A DNA stretch of 64,000 bases from Herbiconiux oxytropis (GTDB lineage: Bacteria > Actinomycetota > Actinomycetes > Actinomycetales > Microbacteriaceae), in contig NZ_JANLCK010000003.1 of assembly GCF_024979315.1 (NCBI RefSeq), positions 512,728-576,727 of the forward strand, in the 5' to 3' direction. Position numbers and translations under genes: made by a program. A model generated the notes under the pieces. That model was not told the DNA's origin. It did not search any database and saw nothing but the letters and a program-made list of their open reading frames with translations. Below, in pieces: positions 1 to 7,313 of the stretch (the stretch's first letter is position 1; the number at the start of each line of letters is the position of its first letter).

Positions 1-201
1 GGCTTCGAAGAGGCCGTCCTTCGACACGAAGTAGCGGTTGATGAGCGCGACGTTGACCCCGACGTCGGCGGCGATCTGCCGCACGGTGGTCGCGCGGTAG
101 CCCTCGGTCGCGAAGCGGCGGCGGGCGGCGCGCACGAGCGCCCGCTTGGTCCCCTCGGCGTCGCGGCCGGAGCGGACGATCTCGTCATCGGCGTCGGTCA
201 T
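1..201 (-). CDS. TetR-family transcriptional regulator, N-terminal part
   Basis: The 67 residues inside the window form a TetR-type DNA-binding domain: a helix with GTKRALVRAARRRFATEGY, then TTVRQIAADVGVNVALINRYF, the usual helix-turn-helix, then the KDGLFEA end of the domain. The ligand-binding C-terminal part lies beyond the left edge. The ATG at 201 follows a purine-rich stretch, and on the minus strand a TTTACA-N16-TAGGGT promoter lies upstream. It is divergent from an MFS exporter, and two similar palindromes lie in the shared promoter. By analogy with TetR/efflux pairs it probably represses both itself and the exporter and is released by an exported compound. The inducer cannot be told. 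Confidence 0.9.
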   Translation of the reverse strand, partial: MTDADDEIVRSGRDAEGTKRALVRAARRRFATEGYRATTVRQIAADVGVNVALINRYFVSKDGLFEA

Positions 202-218
202 GTCTGTCTCCCGCCTCC

Positions 219-305
219 ACCCTATCGCGCGGCAGCCGCATGTAAACCGATGTTGACAAGCTGGGGGAGTCGGAGAATACTCGTCAAGTCAGCATCCGCT
301 TACAT
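219..305. promoter_or_regulatory. Divergent tetR/MFS promoter with two TetR-like operators
   Basis: Plus strand: TTGACA (253-258), 17-bp spacer, AATACT (276-281) serves the exporter. Minus strand: TTTACA (246-241), 16-bp spacer, TAGGGT (224-219) serves tetR. Operator 1 is TGTAAACCGATGTTGACA (241-258) and contains both -35 boxes. Operator 2 (287-304), read on the minus strand, is TGTAAGCGGATGCTGACT, matching operator 1 at 14 of 18 positions, and lies just after the exporter -10. Both are imperfect dyads. Occupancy should block both promoters. Confidence 0.75.
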
Positions 306-318
306 GTCGAGGAGTCCG

Positions 319-1815
319 ATGTCCGTCGCCACCCAGAGCCCCTCCACGGGCTCCGTCCCCGCGCAGAGCGCCGCCGGATCGCCGCGCGGCCGCAGCACCG
401 CGATCATCCTGTTCCTCTCGCTCGGCGGCCTCTCGTTCGCCGTGCTGCAGTCGCTCGTGGCGCCCGCCCTCGGCACGATCGGCGGCGACCTCGGCGTGGC
501 CACCACCGATGCGAGCTGGGTGCTCACCGCCTACCTGCTCTCGGCGTCGGTGCTCACGCCCATCCTGGGCCGCCTCGGCGACATGGTCGGCAAGCGCCGT
601 GTGATCATCGTGGTGCTGGCGCTGCTGCTCGTGGGCACGGTGCTCGCGGCCCTCGCCCCGAACCTCGGCGTGCTCATCGTGGCGCGCATCCTCCAGGGAG
701 CGGCCGGTGCCGTGATGCCGCTGTCGATCGGCATCGTGCGCGACGAGCTGCCGAGGGAGCGCGTGAGTGTGACGATCGGCCTGCTCTCGGCCATCTTCGG
801 CATCGGAGCGGGCATCGGCATCGTGGCCGCCGGTCCGATCGTCGAGGCGCTGTCGTGGCACTGGCTGTTCTGGCTGCCCGCCGTGCTCGTGGCGATCGCC
901 CTGCTCGGCGCGATCTTCGGCATCCCCGAGTCGCCGGTGCGCACACCGGGCCGACTCGACCTGATCGGCACCGCCATCCTCTCCGTCGGGCTCGTCGCCC
1001 TGCTGCTCGCCGTGAGCGAGGGGCAGAAGTGGGGCTGGGGCGACGTCAAGACCATCGGCCTGATCGCCCTCGGCGCCGTGGCGCTCGTGGTCTTCGTGCT
1101 GGTCGAGCTGCGCGTGAAGGAGCCGCTCATCGACGTGCGGCTCTTCACGCACCGCGGGGTCTGGACCGCCCACGTCGTCGCCCTCGCCTTCGGCTTCGCG
1201 ATGTTCGGCACCTTCATCCTCGTGCCCACCCTGCTGCAGCTGCCGTCGGTGCTCGGCTACGGGTTCGGGATGTCGGTGACCGGGGCCGGCCTGCTGCTCC
1301 TGCCCACCGTGGTGGCGATGGTCGTGTCGGGCGTGGTCGCGGGCGCGCTGATCCGCCGGATCGGGCCGAAGATCCCCATGATCGTCGGCGGTGTCGCGGT
1401 GACCGCGGCGTTCCTCATCCCGGCCCTCGGCCACGGCGAGGTCTGGCAGATCGTCGTCTCCGGGGTGCTCACGGGAATCGGCATCGGCATGGCCCTCGCC
1501 GCCACCTCGAACGCGATCGTCGAGAGCGTGCCCGCCGCGCAGACGAGCGAGGCGATCAGCGCCAACACCGTCATCCGCACGGTCGGCAGCAGCGTGGGCA
1601 CCGCCGTCATCGCGGCCCTGCTCGCCTCCGACGTCTCGGCGCAGGGTGCGCCGCTCGACGAGGGGTTCACAGTGGGGTTCTGGGTGTCGGCCGGTGTGGG
1701 GGTGCTCGCCGTGCTGGCGGCCCTCCTCGCGCCGTCGCTGCGGGCGCGGCGCCGGGAGGCGCGGGCCGCCGGTGTCGACGACTTCGAGGAGCTCGGGAAG
1801 CCCGGGGGCATCTGA
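319..1815 (+). CDS. MFS transporter, DHA2 (14-TM drug exporter) type
   Basis: The 498-residue integral membrane protein has about 14 hydrophobic segments and ends in an Arg-rich cytosolic tail. The loop motif GRLGDMVGKRR (about residue 86) is MFS motif A, and GAGIGIVAAGPI (about residue 160) resembles the antiporter motif C, so proton-coupled export is expected. The length and topology fit the DHA2/EmrB family. The ATG at 319 is chosen because GAGGAG lies just upstream; in-frame starts at 250 and 304 have no ribosome site. It is divergent from tetR with shared operators, which fits substrate-inducible efflux. The substrate is unknown. Confidence 0.9.
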   Translation: MSVATQSPSTGSVPAQSAAGSPRGRSTAIILFLSLGGLSFAVLQSLVAPALGTIGGDLGVATTDASWVLTAYLLSASVLTPILGRLGDMVGKRRVIIVVLALLLVGTVLAALAPNLGVLIVARILQGAAGAVMPLSIGIVRDELPRERVSVTIGLLSAIFGIGAGIGIVAAGPIVEALSWHWLFWLPAVLVAIALLGAIFGIPESPVRTPGRLDLIGTAILSVGLVALLLAVSEGQKWGWGDVKTIGLIALGAVALVVFVLVELRVKEPLIDVRLFTHRGVWTAHVVALAFGFAMFGTFILVPTLLQLPSVLGYGFGMSVTGAGLLLLPTVVAMVVSGVVAGALIRRIGPKIPMIVGGVAVTAAFLIPALGHGEVWQIVVSGVLTGIGIGMALAATSNAIVESVPAAQTSEAISANTVIRTVGSSVGTAVIAALLASDVSAQGAPLDEGFTVGFWVSAGVGVLAVLAALLAPSLRARRREARAAGVDDFEELGKPGGI

Positions 1816-1833
1816 TCCGGTGCCGGCCTCCGG

Positions 1834-2751
1834 TCAGGTCGTGGCGAGCTCCGAATCGGCGTCCAACATCTCGGCGAAGGTCGCCACGCGCGCCCGCCCG
1901 GCCGCGTCGAGTCCCCTGAGGGGGAGCGGCAGCGACGGGACCGTCGCGAGCCCGAGGTGCTCGGCCAGAGCGGCGGTGACCCGCAGGCTGCCGTGCTCGC
2001 GGAAGAGCTGCCAGAGCGGCTCGAGGCGAGCGGATGCGGCGGCCGCCGCCTCGTGGCCGGCCGGGTCGCCGGCGAGCGCACCGCGCGTGATGGCGAGGGC
2101 GGGCTCGGGCAGGAGACCCCCGATGACCGAGTACCACGCGTCGCAGCCGGCCTCGAGTCCGGTCACGGCGGCGGCGTCTCCCGACACCCCGATCGTCACG
2201 TGCTCGGGCAGGAGCGCCCGGATGCGCTGCACGTGGGCGGCCGCGTCGGCCGGGTCGGCGGGCACCGGAGGGATCTTGATCGACGCGACGTTCGGGAGCG
2301 CCGCGATCCGGGCGTAGAGCTCGTCGGTGAAGGTGAAGCGGGTGGTTCCGGGGTTGTCGTAGACCACGAGCGGCACCGAGAGGCCGGCGGTGACGTCGGT
2401 GTACAGCCCGAGCACGTCGTCGCCCGTGAGCGGCTGGTACGAGACCGGAGCGAGCAGCACGGCTGCGGCACCCGCCTCCTGAGCGTCGTCGGCGAGGCGC
2501 TGCACCTGCGAGGTGCGGAGCGCCCCGATGCCGACCATCACGGGGGTCGCCCCGGCACTCTCCACGGCGGCGCGGGCGACCAGGCGGCGCTCGTCGCGAT
2601 CGAGGTAGAGGTAGGAGCCCGTGGAGCCGAGCGCGGTGATGGAGTCGACCCCCGCGACGTCGAGTCCGCCCACGAGCCGCTCGAAGGCGGGGAGGTCGAC
2701 GGTGTCGTCGACCAGTGGCGTGAGCGGAAAAGCGCTGAGTCCTGTGAACAT
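1834..2751 (-). CDS. Dihydrodipicolinate synthase/N-acetylneuraminate lyase (DapA) family protein
   Basis: The 305-residue protein is a class I aldolase-type TIM barrel. With the start at 2751 the key residues fall almost on DapA numbering: GSTG (43-46) for the substrate-carboxylate loop, Tyr131 in VVYDNPGTT and the Schiff-base Lys159 in SIKIPP. It therefore probably condenses or cleaves a 2-keto acid such as pyruvate. The GSTGSYLYL loop and the residues after the lysine differ from true DapA, so a catabolic or sialate-lyase-like role is more likely than lysine synthesis. An ATG at 2769 is also possible. It lies 28 bp after a small gene on the same strand and is convergent with the exporter gene. 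Confidence 0.85.
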   Translation of the reverse strand: MFTGLSAFPLTPLVDDTVDLPAFERLVGGLDVAGVDSITALGSTGSYLYLDRDERRLVARAAVESAGATPVMVGIGALRTSQVQRLADDAQEAGAAAVLLAPVSYQPLTGDDVLGLYTDVTAGLSVPLVVYDNPGTTRFTFTDELYARIAALPNVASIKIPPVPADPADAAAHVQRIRALLPEHVTIGVSGDAAAVTGLEAGCDAWYSVIGGLLPEPALAITRGALAGDPAGHEAAAAASARLEPLWQLFREHGSLRVTAALAEHLGLATVPSLPLPLRGLDAAGRARVATFAEMLDADSELATT

Positions 2752-2779
2752 GCCACGATTCTCGCGCATCGGCCGCGCG

Positions 2780-3112
2780 CTAGAGCTTGACGGAGGTCGC
2801 GGCTGGGTCGTGCACGCGCACGGGAGCGATCCAGGATCCCTCGTGCTCGGCCCAGTCGGCGGGGGAGTCGTAGGCGAGACCCCAGCGGTTGAGCAGGCGC
2901 GTGGCGAGCTTCAGCACGGCGGTCGGGAACTCGCCCGAGACGTGCAGGGGAGACTTCGCGAGCACGTCGCCGGTGTAGCGGCGCACGGTGAGCACCCAGC
3001 GGCTGGCGATCTGCTCCACGAGGGCTTCATCGGCGACCGCGGGGTCGAAGAGCACGATCGGCTGCGTGGCGGTCGGCATCGTCGAGGCCGTGTGCTGCCG
3101 TCGTTCGTTCAT
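2780..3112 (-). CDS. Hypothetical protein, 110 aa
   Basis: I do not recognise a family. The protein is small and soluble, with a flexible first 18 residues and a mixed alpha/beta body (IVLFDPAVADEALVEQIASRW, WVLTVRRYTGDVL) ending in DHPAATSVKL-like sequence. There is no signal peptide or membrane segment. The ATG at 3112 is preceded by GGGGGCGG; ATG at 3079 is the alternative start. It is followed within 28 bp by the DapA-like gene on the same strand, so co-transcription is likely. The coding pattern (GC at third positions) supports a real gene. Confidence 0.6.
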   Translation of the reverse strand: MNERRQHTASTMPTATQPIVLFDPAVADEALVEQIASRWVLTVRRYTGDVLAKSPLHVSGEFPTAVLKLATRLLNRWGLAYDSPADWAEHEGSWIAPVRVHDPAATSVKL

Positions 3113-3137
3113 CACGCCGCCCCCGCTCGTCCCTGCC

Positions 3138-3158
3138 GACTGGTTAGTCAGTCTAGAC
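3138..3158. promoter_or_regulatory. Inverted repeats upstream of the 110-aa gene
   Basis: GACTGGTTAGTC (3138-3149) is a dyad with 4-bp arms and is followed directly by the palindrome GTCTAGAC (3151-3158). This AT-richer patch lies 26-46 bp upstream of the start at 3112 and looks like a promoter/operator; on the minus strand TAGACT could be a -10. No regulator can be assigned. Confidence 0.35.
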
Positions 3159-3175
3159 ACGTCTCGGCGTCCACC

Positions 3176-3193
3176 GCACGGAGAACTCCGTGC
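3176..3193 (-). terminator. Hairpin after the coiled-coil protein gene
   Basis: GCACGGAG (3176-3183) and CTCCGTGC (3186-3193) are perfect complements. The hairpin lies 27-44 bp past the stop of the gene at 3220-4524 and could end its transcript. There is no T tract. Confidence 0.45.
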
Positions 3194-3219
3194 CGAGTGG
3201 CCCTCCCCGGCGTGTCGGC

Positions 3220-4524
3220 TCAGAAGTCGTCGATGTGCAGATGGTTGCAGGTGTCGGGGAAATCGATGAAGTTGACGAACCCGGGCTCGTTGCCGGCGGA
3301 GTAGCGGCACTGCGACTGGCCCACCCGGGATCCGTTCGGCATGATCGGGTCGAGCACCGCGATGAGGTTGAGCGAGGCGTCGTTGGCGCCCGTGGTCGGC
3401 ACCCCGCCCACCGAGGTGAAGTCGACGGCGTGGCCGCCGCCCTGGCGGTAGTGGGCGCTCGCCGTGCCCGCACCCTCGATCTGGCCCGTGCAACGGCGGC
3501 TGATGTCGCTCACGCCCGCGCTGCCGAACGCGCGCACGGCCGCCACCATGGCCTGCAGGATCACGACGTCTATGCCGCAGTTCTCCACGCTCTGGCCCTG
3601 CGCGATCCAGGCGATCTCGAAGATGTGATCGGGGCTCGAGCCGTGGAACTGGCCGTTCGCGACGTAGCCCATGAGCTCCTCGGCGAGGGCCTGGGCGTCG
3701 GCCGACACCGGGCCCACCACCGCGCCGCCCTGATGCGCCGCAGCGGCGGCGGCAGCGGCGGCTGCAGCAGCTGCGGCCGCTGCAGCCGCAACGCCCTCCT
3801 GGTACTGCTGCTCGGTGGTGGCGACACTGCTCGTGAGGCTCGCGAGCTGGGCCTGGAGCTCCGCCTCGTGCGCCGACTGCTCCTGCAGAGCGGCCACCAT
3901 GGCCTGCTGCGCGGCGGCCGCCTCCTCGAGCGCCGCCTGAGCGGCCTCGGCGAGGGTCGTGAGCTCTGCCGTCGCCGTCTCGGCCTGCTCACTGAGCGCG
4001 GCGGAGGTGTTGCTGTCCTGCTCGGCCCTGTCGTAGATGCCGTCGACCGCCTGGGTGAGCTGGCCGGCCGAGCTGAGCTGCCCGAGCAGGTCGTCGACCT
4101 GGGTGCCGCTGGAGGTGAGCAGCAGCGTCGTGAGGTCGCGACCACCCGAGCGCACGAACTGCGCCGCCACCACCGCGGCCCGCTGCTTCGACTCCGCGGC
4201 CCGCGTGGCGGCTGTGGCAGCGCTCGACTGCAGCGCATCCGCCCTCGCCTGGCCCGCGGCCAGCGCTCGGTCGGCCTCGGCGCTCTCGTCGCTGCGCTGC
4301 ACCATGAGCTGCCGGGCCGCCTCGGCGCGGGTCTGCAGGTCGGCGATGACCGCGGTGATCTCGTCGACCTCCGCCTGCTTCGCGCTCTCGCTCGAGCGGG
4401 CGGCGAGCACGTCGTCCCAACTCGGGTAGTCGGCGGCGCGCGCGGGAGCCGCGGGGGCGCCCAGCACGGCGGTGGCGGCGAGGGCGATCGTGACGAGGGC
4501 GGTGAGAGCGTATCGGGACGGCAC
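3220..4524 (-). CDS. Secreted coiled-coil protein with C-terminal M15-peptidase-like domain
   Basis: With the GTG at 4524 the 434-residue product has a signal peptide (about 1-31, ending APARA before ADYPSW). A Glu/Ala/Gln-rich coiled coil of about 220 residues follows, as in secreted peptidoglycan-hydrolase scaffolds, then an uninterrupted alanine run of about 18 residues acting as a hinge, and a C-terminal domain with SAHYRQGGGHAVDF and CNHLHIDDF. The spacing of His/Asp and His-x-His recalls D,D-carboxypeptidase-like (M15) folds, so a wall-associated role is likely; catalytic competence is uncertain. A TTG at 4575 and an out-of-frame ATG at 4531 are less likely starts. Its promoter region is shared with the divergent toxin-like gene. 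Confidence 0.75.
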   Translation of the reverse strand: MPSRYALTALVTIALAATAVLGAPAAPARAADYPSWDDVLAARSSESAKQAEVDEITAVIADLQTRAEAARQLMVQRSDESAEADRALAAGQARADALQSSAATAATRAAESKQRAAVVAAQFVRSGGRDLTTLLLTSSGTQVDDLLGQLSSAGQLTQAVDGIYDRAEQDSNTSAALSEQAETATAELTTLAEAAQAALEEAAAAQQAMVAALQEQSAHEAELQAQLASLTSSVATTEQQYQEGVAAAAAAAAAAAAAAAAAAHQGGAVVGPVSADAQALAEELMGYVANGQFHGSSPDHIFEIAWIAQGQSVENCGIDVVILQAMVAAVRAFGSAGVSDISRRCTGQIEGAGTASAHYRQGGGHAVDFTSVGGVPTTGANDASLNLIAVLDPIMPNGSRVGQSQCRYSAGNEPGFVNFIDFPDTCNHLHIDDF

Positions 4525-4646
4525 AGCACATCTAAACCCCTCGGCCGTGCTCCGGCACGCATCCGCGGTCGGCAATTCGCGGATCGTTTACAGTGGGCAA
4601 CGATCGGCGGCCTGGGAGCGGCGTGGGTGGCGGTAGGGTCGGCGGC

Positions 4647-5129
4647 ATGCGCGATGGAGAAGACAGCCCGGGGCGGTTCGGACGGTCGGCGACGGTGGAG
4701 GTGGACCCTCGGCGGGTCGGGACGGTCGACGTCACCTACCGGCCCCGCTCGGATGCGCAGGCCGACCCCGGGGAGGTCGTGTGGACCTGGGTGCCCTACG
4801 AGGAGAACGACGGGCGCGGGAAGGATAGGCCTGTGCTGATCGTGGCTCGGGCCGGCGGGGCGCTGCTGGGGGTGGCGTTGACCTCCAAGCCGCATGATCG
4901 TGGGGAGTTCGTGGCGGTGGGGGCCGGGGGATGGGATGGGTCCGGTCGACCTAGCTGGGCGGGGGTCGGAAGGGTTTTTCGGGTGCAGGCGGCGGGGGTT
5001 CGGCGGGTTTCGGTGGCTGTGGATGCTTCGGTGTTCTCGCGGGTGTCTGGGGATCTGGTGGGGCGGTATGGGTGGGGGGTTCGGCGGTCTTTGGTGCGGA
5101 GGGTCGTGGGGGCGTTGTTCGGGCGGTGA
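4647..5129 (+). CDS. PemK/MazF-family toxin-like protein
   Basis: The 160-residue protein has the PemK/MazF core: GEVVWTWVPYEENDGRGKDRPVLIVAR (residues about 44-70) matches the first strands and RPVLVI segment of MazF-like RNases, followed by GVALTSKPHD. An N-terminal extension of about 35 residues is variable. MazF-type enzymes cleave mRNA at short motifs. No antitoxin-sized gene abuts it on either side. TAGGGT (4634-4639) lies 7 nt before the ATG, suggesting a leaderless mRNA. The second half has unusually G- and T-rich codons compared with neighbours. A housekeeping PemK-like role or an orphan toxin are both possible. Confidence 0.75.
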   Translation: MRDGEDSPGRFGRSATVEVDPRRVGTVDVTYRPRSDAQADPGEVVWTWVPYEENDGRGKDRPVLIVARAGGALLGVALTSKPHDRGEFVAVGAGGWDGSGRPSWAGVGRVFRVQAAGVRRVSVAVDASVFSRVSGDLVGRYGWGVRRSLVRRVVGALFGR

Positions 5130-5150
5130 GGGGCGACGGATCGGGGTGCT

Positions 5151-5207
5151 TCGGCTTGCTCGGGGTGGGTCGGCCTGTTCGGGGTGCGTCGGTCTGCTCG
5201 GGGTGGG
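5151..5207 (+). repeat. Three 19-bp tandem repeats
   Basis: Units at 5151-5169, 5170-5188 and 5189-5207 read TCGGCTTGCTCGGGGTGGG, TCGGCCTGTTCGGGGTGCG and TCGGTCTGCTCGGGGTGGG. They begin 21 bp after the toxin stop codon and run into the inverted repeat at 5205. No coding role is seen. Confidence 0.85.
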
Positions 5208-5315
5208 GCTGGTGCGGTGCGGGTCTTCCGGTGGAGTCATGTCCCGCGTCGGCTGCGCCGACGCCTGCCAGGCCCACCAATGCCTCCACCGGAAGACCCG
5301 CACCGCACCAGCCCC
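5205..5315. repeat. Perfect 32-bp inverted repeat with nested hairpin
   Basis: Bases 5205-5236 and 5284-5315 are exact reverse complements over 32 bp. The 47-bp loop holds a second hairpin, GCGTCGGC (8 bp) / TGC / GCCGACGC, at about 5248-5266. It lies between a plus-strand gene end (5129) and a minus-strand gene end (5388), so it could stop transcription from both sides, but the perfect long arms look more like a palindromic repeat element than an ordinary terminator. The rest of 5130-5387 holds no gene. Confidence 0.85.
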
Positions 5316-5387
5316 GGTTGTGCGCGCGTGTGGGCTTTGCCCACCGCACCTAGGGGGTGCTGGGTGGGCCCGGCATGAGGGTGGGTG

Positions 5388-5993
5388 TCAGAGGGTGTCC
5401 AGGGGGTTGGCGGTGAGGCGGGAGGGGAGGCCTGAGGCAAGGGCCGCGGCGGGGGAGGTTGTGGGCTTGCGGGTGGCTTGAGCGGTGAAGCAGGTGAGGA
5501 AGTCGGTGGGGAGGGTGAGGCGGGGGTAGGCCCTCAGGACCGCCTGGAGGTGGGGGGTGGGCCAGCGGTGCGGGGCGCGGCCCGAGATGTCGAGGCCCGT
5601 GGACTCGCAGAGGAGGTGGCCCTCGGGGTCGAGGGCGGGGTCGACCGTGTCGGCCATGTGGGCCACGATAATGGCGGCGGTGCGGGCGCGGCGGGACCGT
5701 GGCCAGCCGGCCGCCGTTGTGAAGACCTCGGCCACGTCGCCGCCCGAGACCTCGAACGTGGTGGTGGGGTGGTCGAAGGCGTCGGCCAGGCCGATGTCGT
5801 GCAGCATCGAGGCCACGAAGAGCAGCTCGTCGTCGAAGGGGAGACCGGTGGTGCGGCCGAGCTCCGCGGCGAAGAGGTACGAGCGGATGCAGTGGTTGAC
5901 CAGGGAGGGCGAGTGATACTCGCGGGCGACCTCGAGGGCGGCGAGGGCGGCCGGCGTCGTGGGGAGGGCGAGGCCTGCTTCGGGGTTCTCCAT
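5388..5993 (-). CDS. HD-domain hydrolase (cyanamide hydratase-like)
   Basis: The 201-residue cytosolic protein has a metal-binding HD domain: His in VNHCIRSYLFAAEL, the HD pair in ASMLHDIGLADAFDH, and a further His in IIVAHMADTVD. The NHCIRSY segment and the pattern of metal ligands are typical of the HD group that includes cyanamide hydratase and other small hydrolases or lyases. The substrate is unknown. ATG at 5993 starts the recognisable region; an upstream in-frame ATG at 6053 would add 20 residues, and neither has a good ribosome site. Its 3' end faces the repeat cluster at 5151-5315. Confidence 0.75.
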   Translation of the reverse strand: MENPEAGLALPTTPAALAALEVAREYHSPSLVNHCIRSYLFAAELGRTTGLPFDDELLFVASMLHDIGLADAFDHPTTTFEVSGGDVAEVFTTAAGWPRSRRARTAAIIVAHMADTVDPALDPEGHLLCESTGLDISGRAPHRWPTPHLQAVLRAYPRLTLPTDFLTCFTAQATRKPTTSPAAALASGLPSRLTANPLDTL

Positions 5994-6151
5994 GGGGACA
6001 TTGTGGAGGCGAGACGCGGCGAAGGTGGGCGGACCGGGCGTCGAGCGCGGCATCCGTCTCTTTGTGAGCGGAATGTGGCAGTCGGTCGACGCCCGGCCGG
6101 CAGCCCGGGGCAGCGGGCGGGGGCAGGGGTCAGCGCGGCGGCAGACCCAGG

Positions 6152-6508
6152 TCAGCGCGGCGGCGGAGGGGTGTTGGCGCGGAGCACCTCGAGGCGGGCG
6201 CGGTACTCGGTCTCGTCGATGTCGCCCTGGGCGAAGCGCTCGGCGAGGGTCGACTCCGCCCGACGGCCGGGGAGCTCGGAGCTTCGGCGCTCCCAGGCGG
6301 CGCGGCGCCAGCGGCGGCCGAAGACGGCGAAGAGGATCGCGGCCACGAGGATCCAGAAGAGGGGCACGAGCAGGAAGAGGCCCGGCCCGCCGAAGCCCGG
6401 CCCGCCGAAGCCCGGGCCGCCGAATCCCGGGCCGCCGAATCCGGAGTCGAACGGGTGGGCCACCGCGGTGGCGGCGAGGGCGGCGGATGCGGTGAGTGTG
6501 GTGAGCAT
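6152..6508 (-). CDS. Membrane protein with C-terminal SHOCT domain
   Basis: The 118-residue protein starts with a hydrophobic stretch, then four copies of FGGPG (about 24-43), a strong transmembrane segment (LFLLVPLFWILVAAILFAVF), a basic stop-transfer RRWRR, and a C-terminal SHOCT motif (LAERFAQGDIDETEYRARLEVL). SHOCT domains are short helical hairpins often found in small envelope proteins and thought to mediate oligomerisation. A partial copy of the palindrome in the promoter of the neighbouring two-component operon lies about 100 bp upstream, so it may be a target of that response regulator. Confidence 0.7.
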   Translation of the reverse strand: MLTTLTASAALAATAVAHPFDSGFGGPGFGGPGFGGPGFGGPGLFLLVPLFWILVAAILFAVFGRRWRRAAWERRSSELPGRRAESTLAERFAQGDIDETEYRARLEVLRANTPPPPR

Positions 6509-6603
6509 GGGATCGCTTTCGGTCGGAGGACTGCTTTCCTCCAGCGTCGCGGCCAGGGCCTCGCCGCGAATCGGCCGGCGGGTGGCACTTCGAGCACCCG
6601 GCC

Positions 6604-6619
6604 TACTCCCGTCGGAGCA
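6604..6619. promoter_or_regulatory. Imperfect copy of the TACTCCCGCGGGAGTA palindrome
   Basis: TACTCCCGTCGGAGCA matches the perfect palindrome at 8885-8900 at 13 of 16 positions. It lies between the end of the response regulator and the start of the SHOCT gene, about 100 bp upstream of the latter. It may be a second binding site for the NarL-type regulator. Confidence 0.4.
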
Positions 6620-6647
6620 TCCGGCCGGAGGCCGGGCGCATCCGGGG

Positions 6648-7313
6648 CTACGCCGGCCTGCCGGGGGAGGCGAGGCCCGTCTCGTAGGCCACGATCACGA
6701 GCTGCACCCGGTCGCGGGCGGCGAGCTTGGTCATGATGCGGGAGACGTGGGTCTTGGCGGTCAGCGGGCTGAGGTGCAGCCGGGTGCCGATCTCGTCGTT
6801 CGTGAGGCCGGCGCCCACGAGGGCGAGCACCTCGCGTTCGCGCGGGGTGAGCGGGGCGAGCGCCGACGCATCCGGCGCACCCGTCACCTCGAGCGAGAAG
6901 CGCTCGAGCAGCCGCCGGGTCACGCCGGGGCTGAGCAGGGCGTCGCCGGCCGCCACCACGCGCACGGCGCGGAGCAGGTCGACGGGCTCGGTGTCCTTCA
7001 CGAGAAAGCCGCTCGCTCCGGCGCGGATGGCGCGGCCCACGTACTCATCGAGCTCGAAGGTGGTCACGATCACGATCCGGGTGGCGGCGAGCGAGGGGTC
7101 GGCCACGATCGTCTCGGTGGCCTCGAGGCCGTCGCCGTCGGGCATCCGGATGTCCATGAGCACGACATCGGGGCGTGTCGCGCGCACCCGGGCCACGGCC
7201 TCGCGGCCCGTCGCCGCTTCGCCGACCACCTCGAAGTCGGGCTCGGAGGAGAGCAGGGCGCGGAAGCCGGCGCGGATGAGGTGCTGGTCGTCGGCGATCA
7301 CGATGCGGATCAC
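6648..7313 (-). CDS. NarL/LuxR-family response regulator
   Basis: The 221-residue protein has a receiver domain (MIRIVIADDQ, acidic DD at 8-9, phosphorylation Asp54 in VLMDIRMPDG, Thr in VTTFE, Lys in FLVKD) and a C-terminal LuxR helix-turn-helix (LTPREREVLALVGAGLTNDEIGTRLHLSPLTAKTHVSRIMTKL). Its start overlaps the histidine kinase stop by 4 nt (ATGA), so the two are translated together. Family knowledge says the phosphorylated dimer binds short dyads; TACTCCCGCGGGAGTA upstream of the kinase is the obvious candidate. Targets are not otherwise visible. Confidence 0.92.
   Translation of the reverse strand: MIRIVIADDQHLIRAGFRALLSSEPDFEVVGEAATGREAVARVRATRPDVVLMDIRMPDGDGLEATETIVADPSLAATRIVIVTTFELDEYVGRAIRAGASGFLVKDTEPVDLLRAVRVVAAGDALLSPGVTRRLLERFSLEVTGAPDASALAPLTPREREVLALVGAGLTNDEIGTRLHLSPLTAKTHVSRIMTKLAARDRVQLVIVAYETGLASPGRPA

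Noticed and set aside
4582..4605. GATCGTT/AACGATC inverted repeat between the coiled-coil and PemK-like genes
   Set aside because: Arms of 7 bp around a 10-bp gap with no link to a promoter box; kept out of the features as too weak.
5151..5207. Possible CRISPR array
   Set aside because: Units are 19 bp, contiguous without spacers and only three; no cas genes are near.
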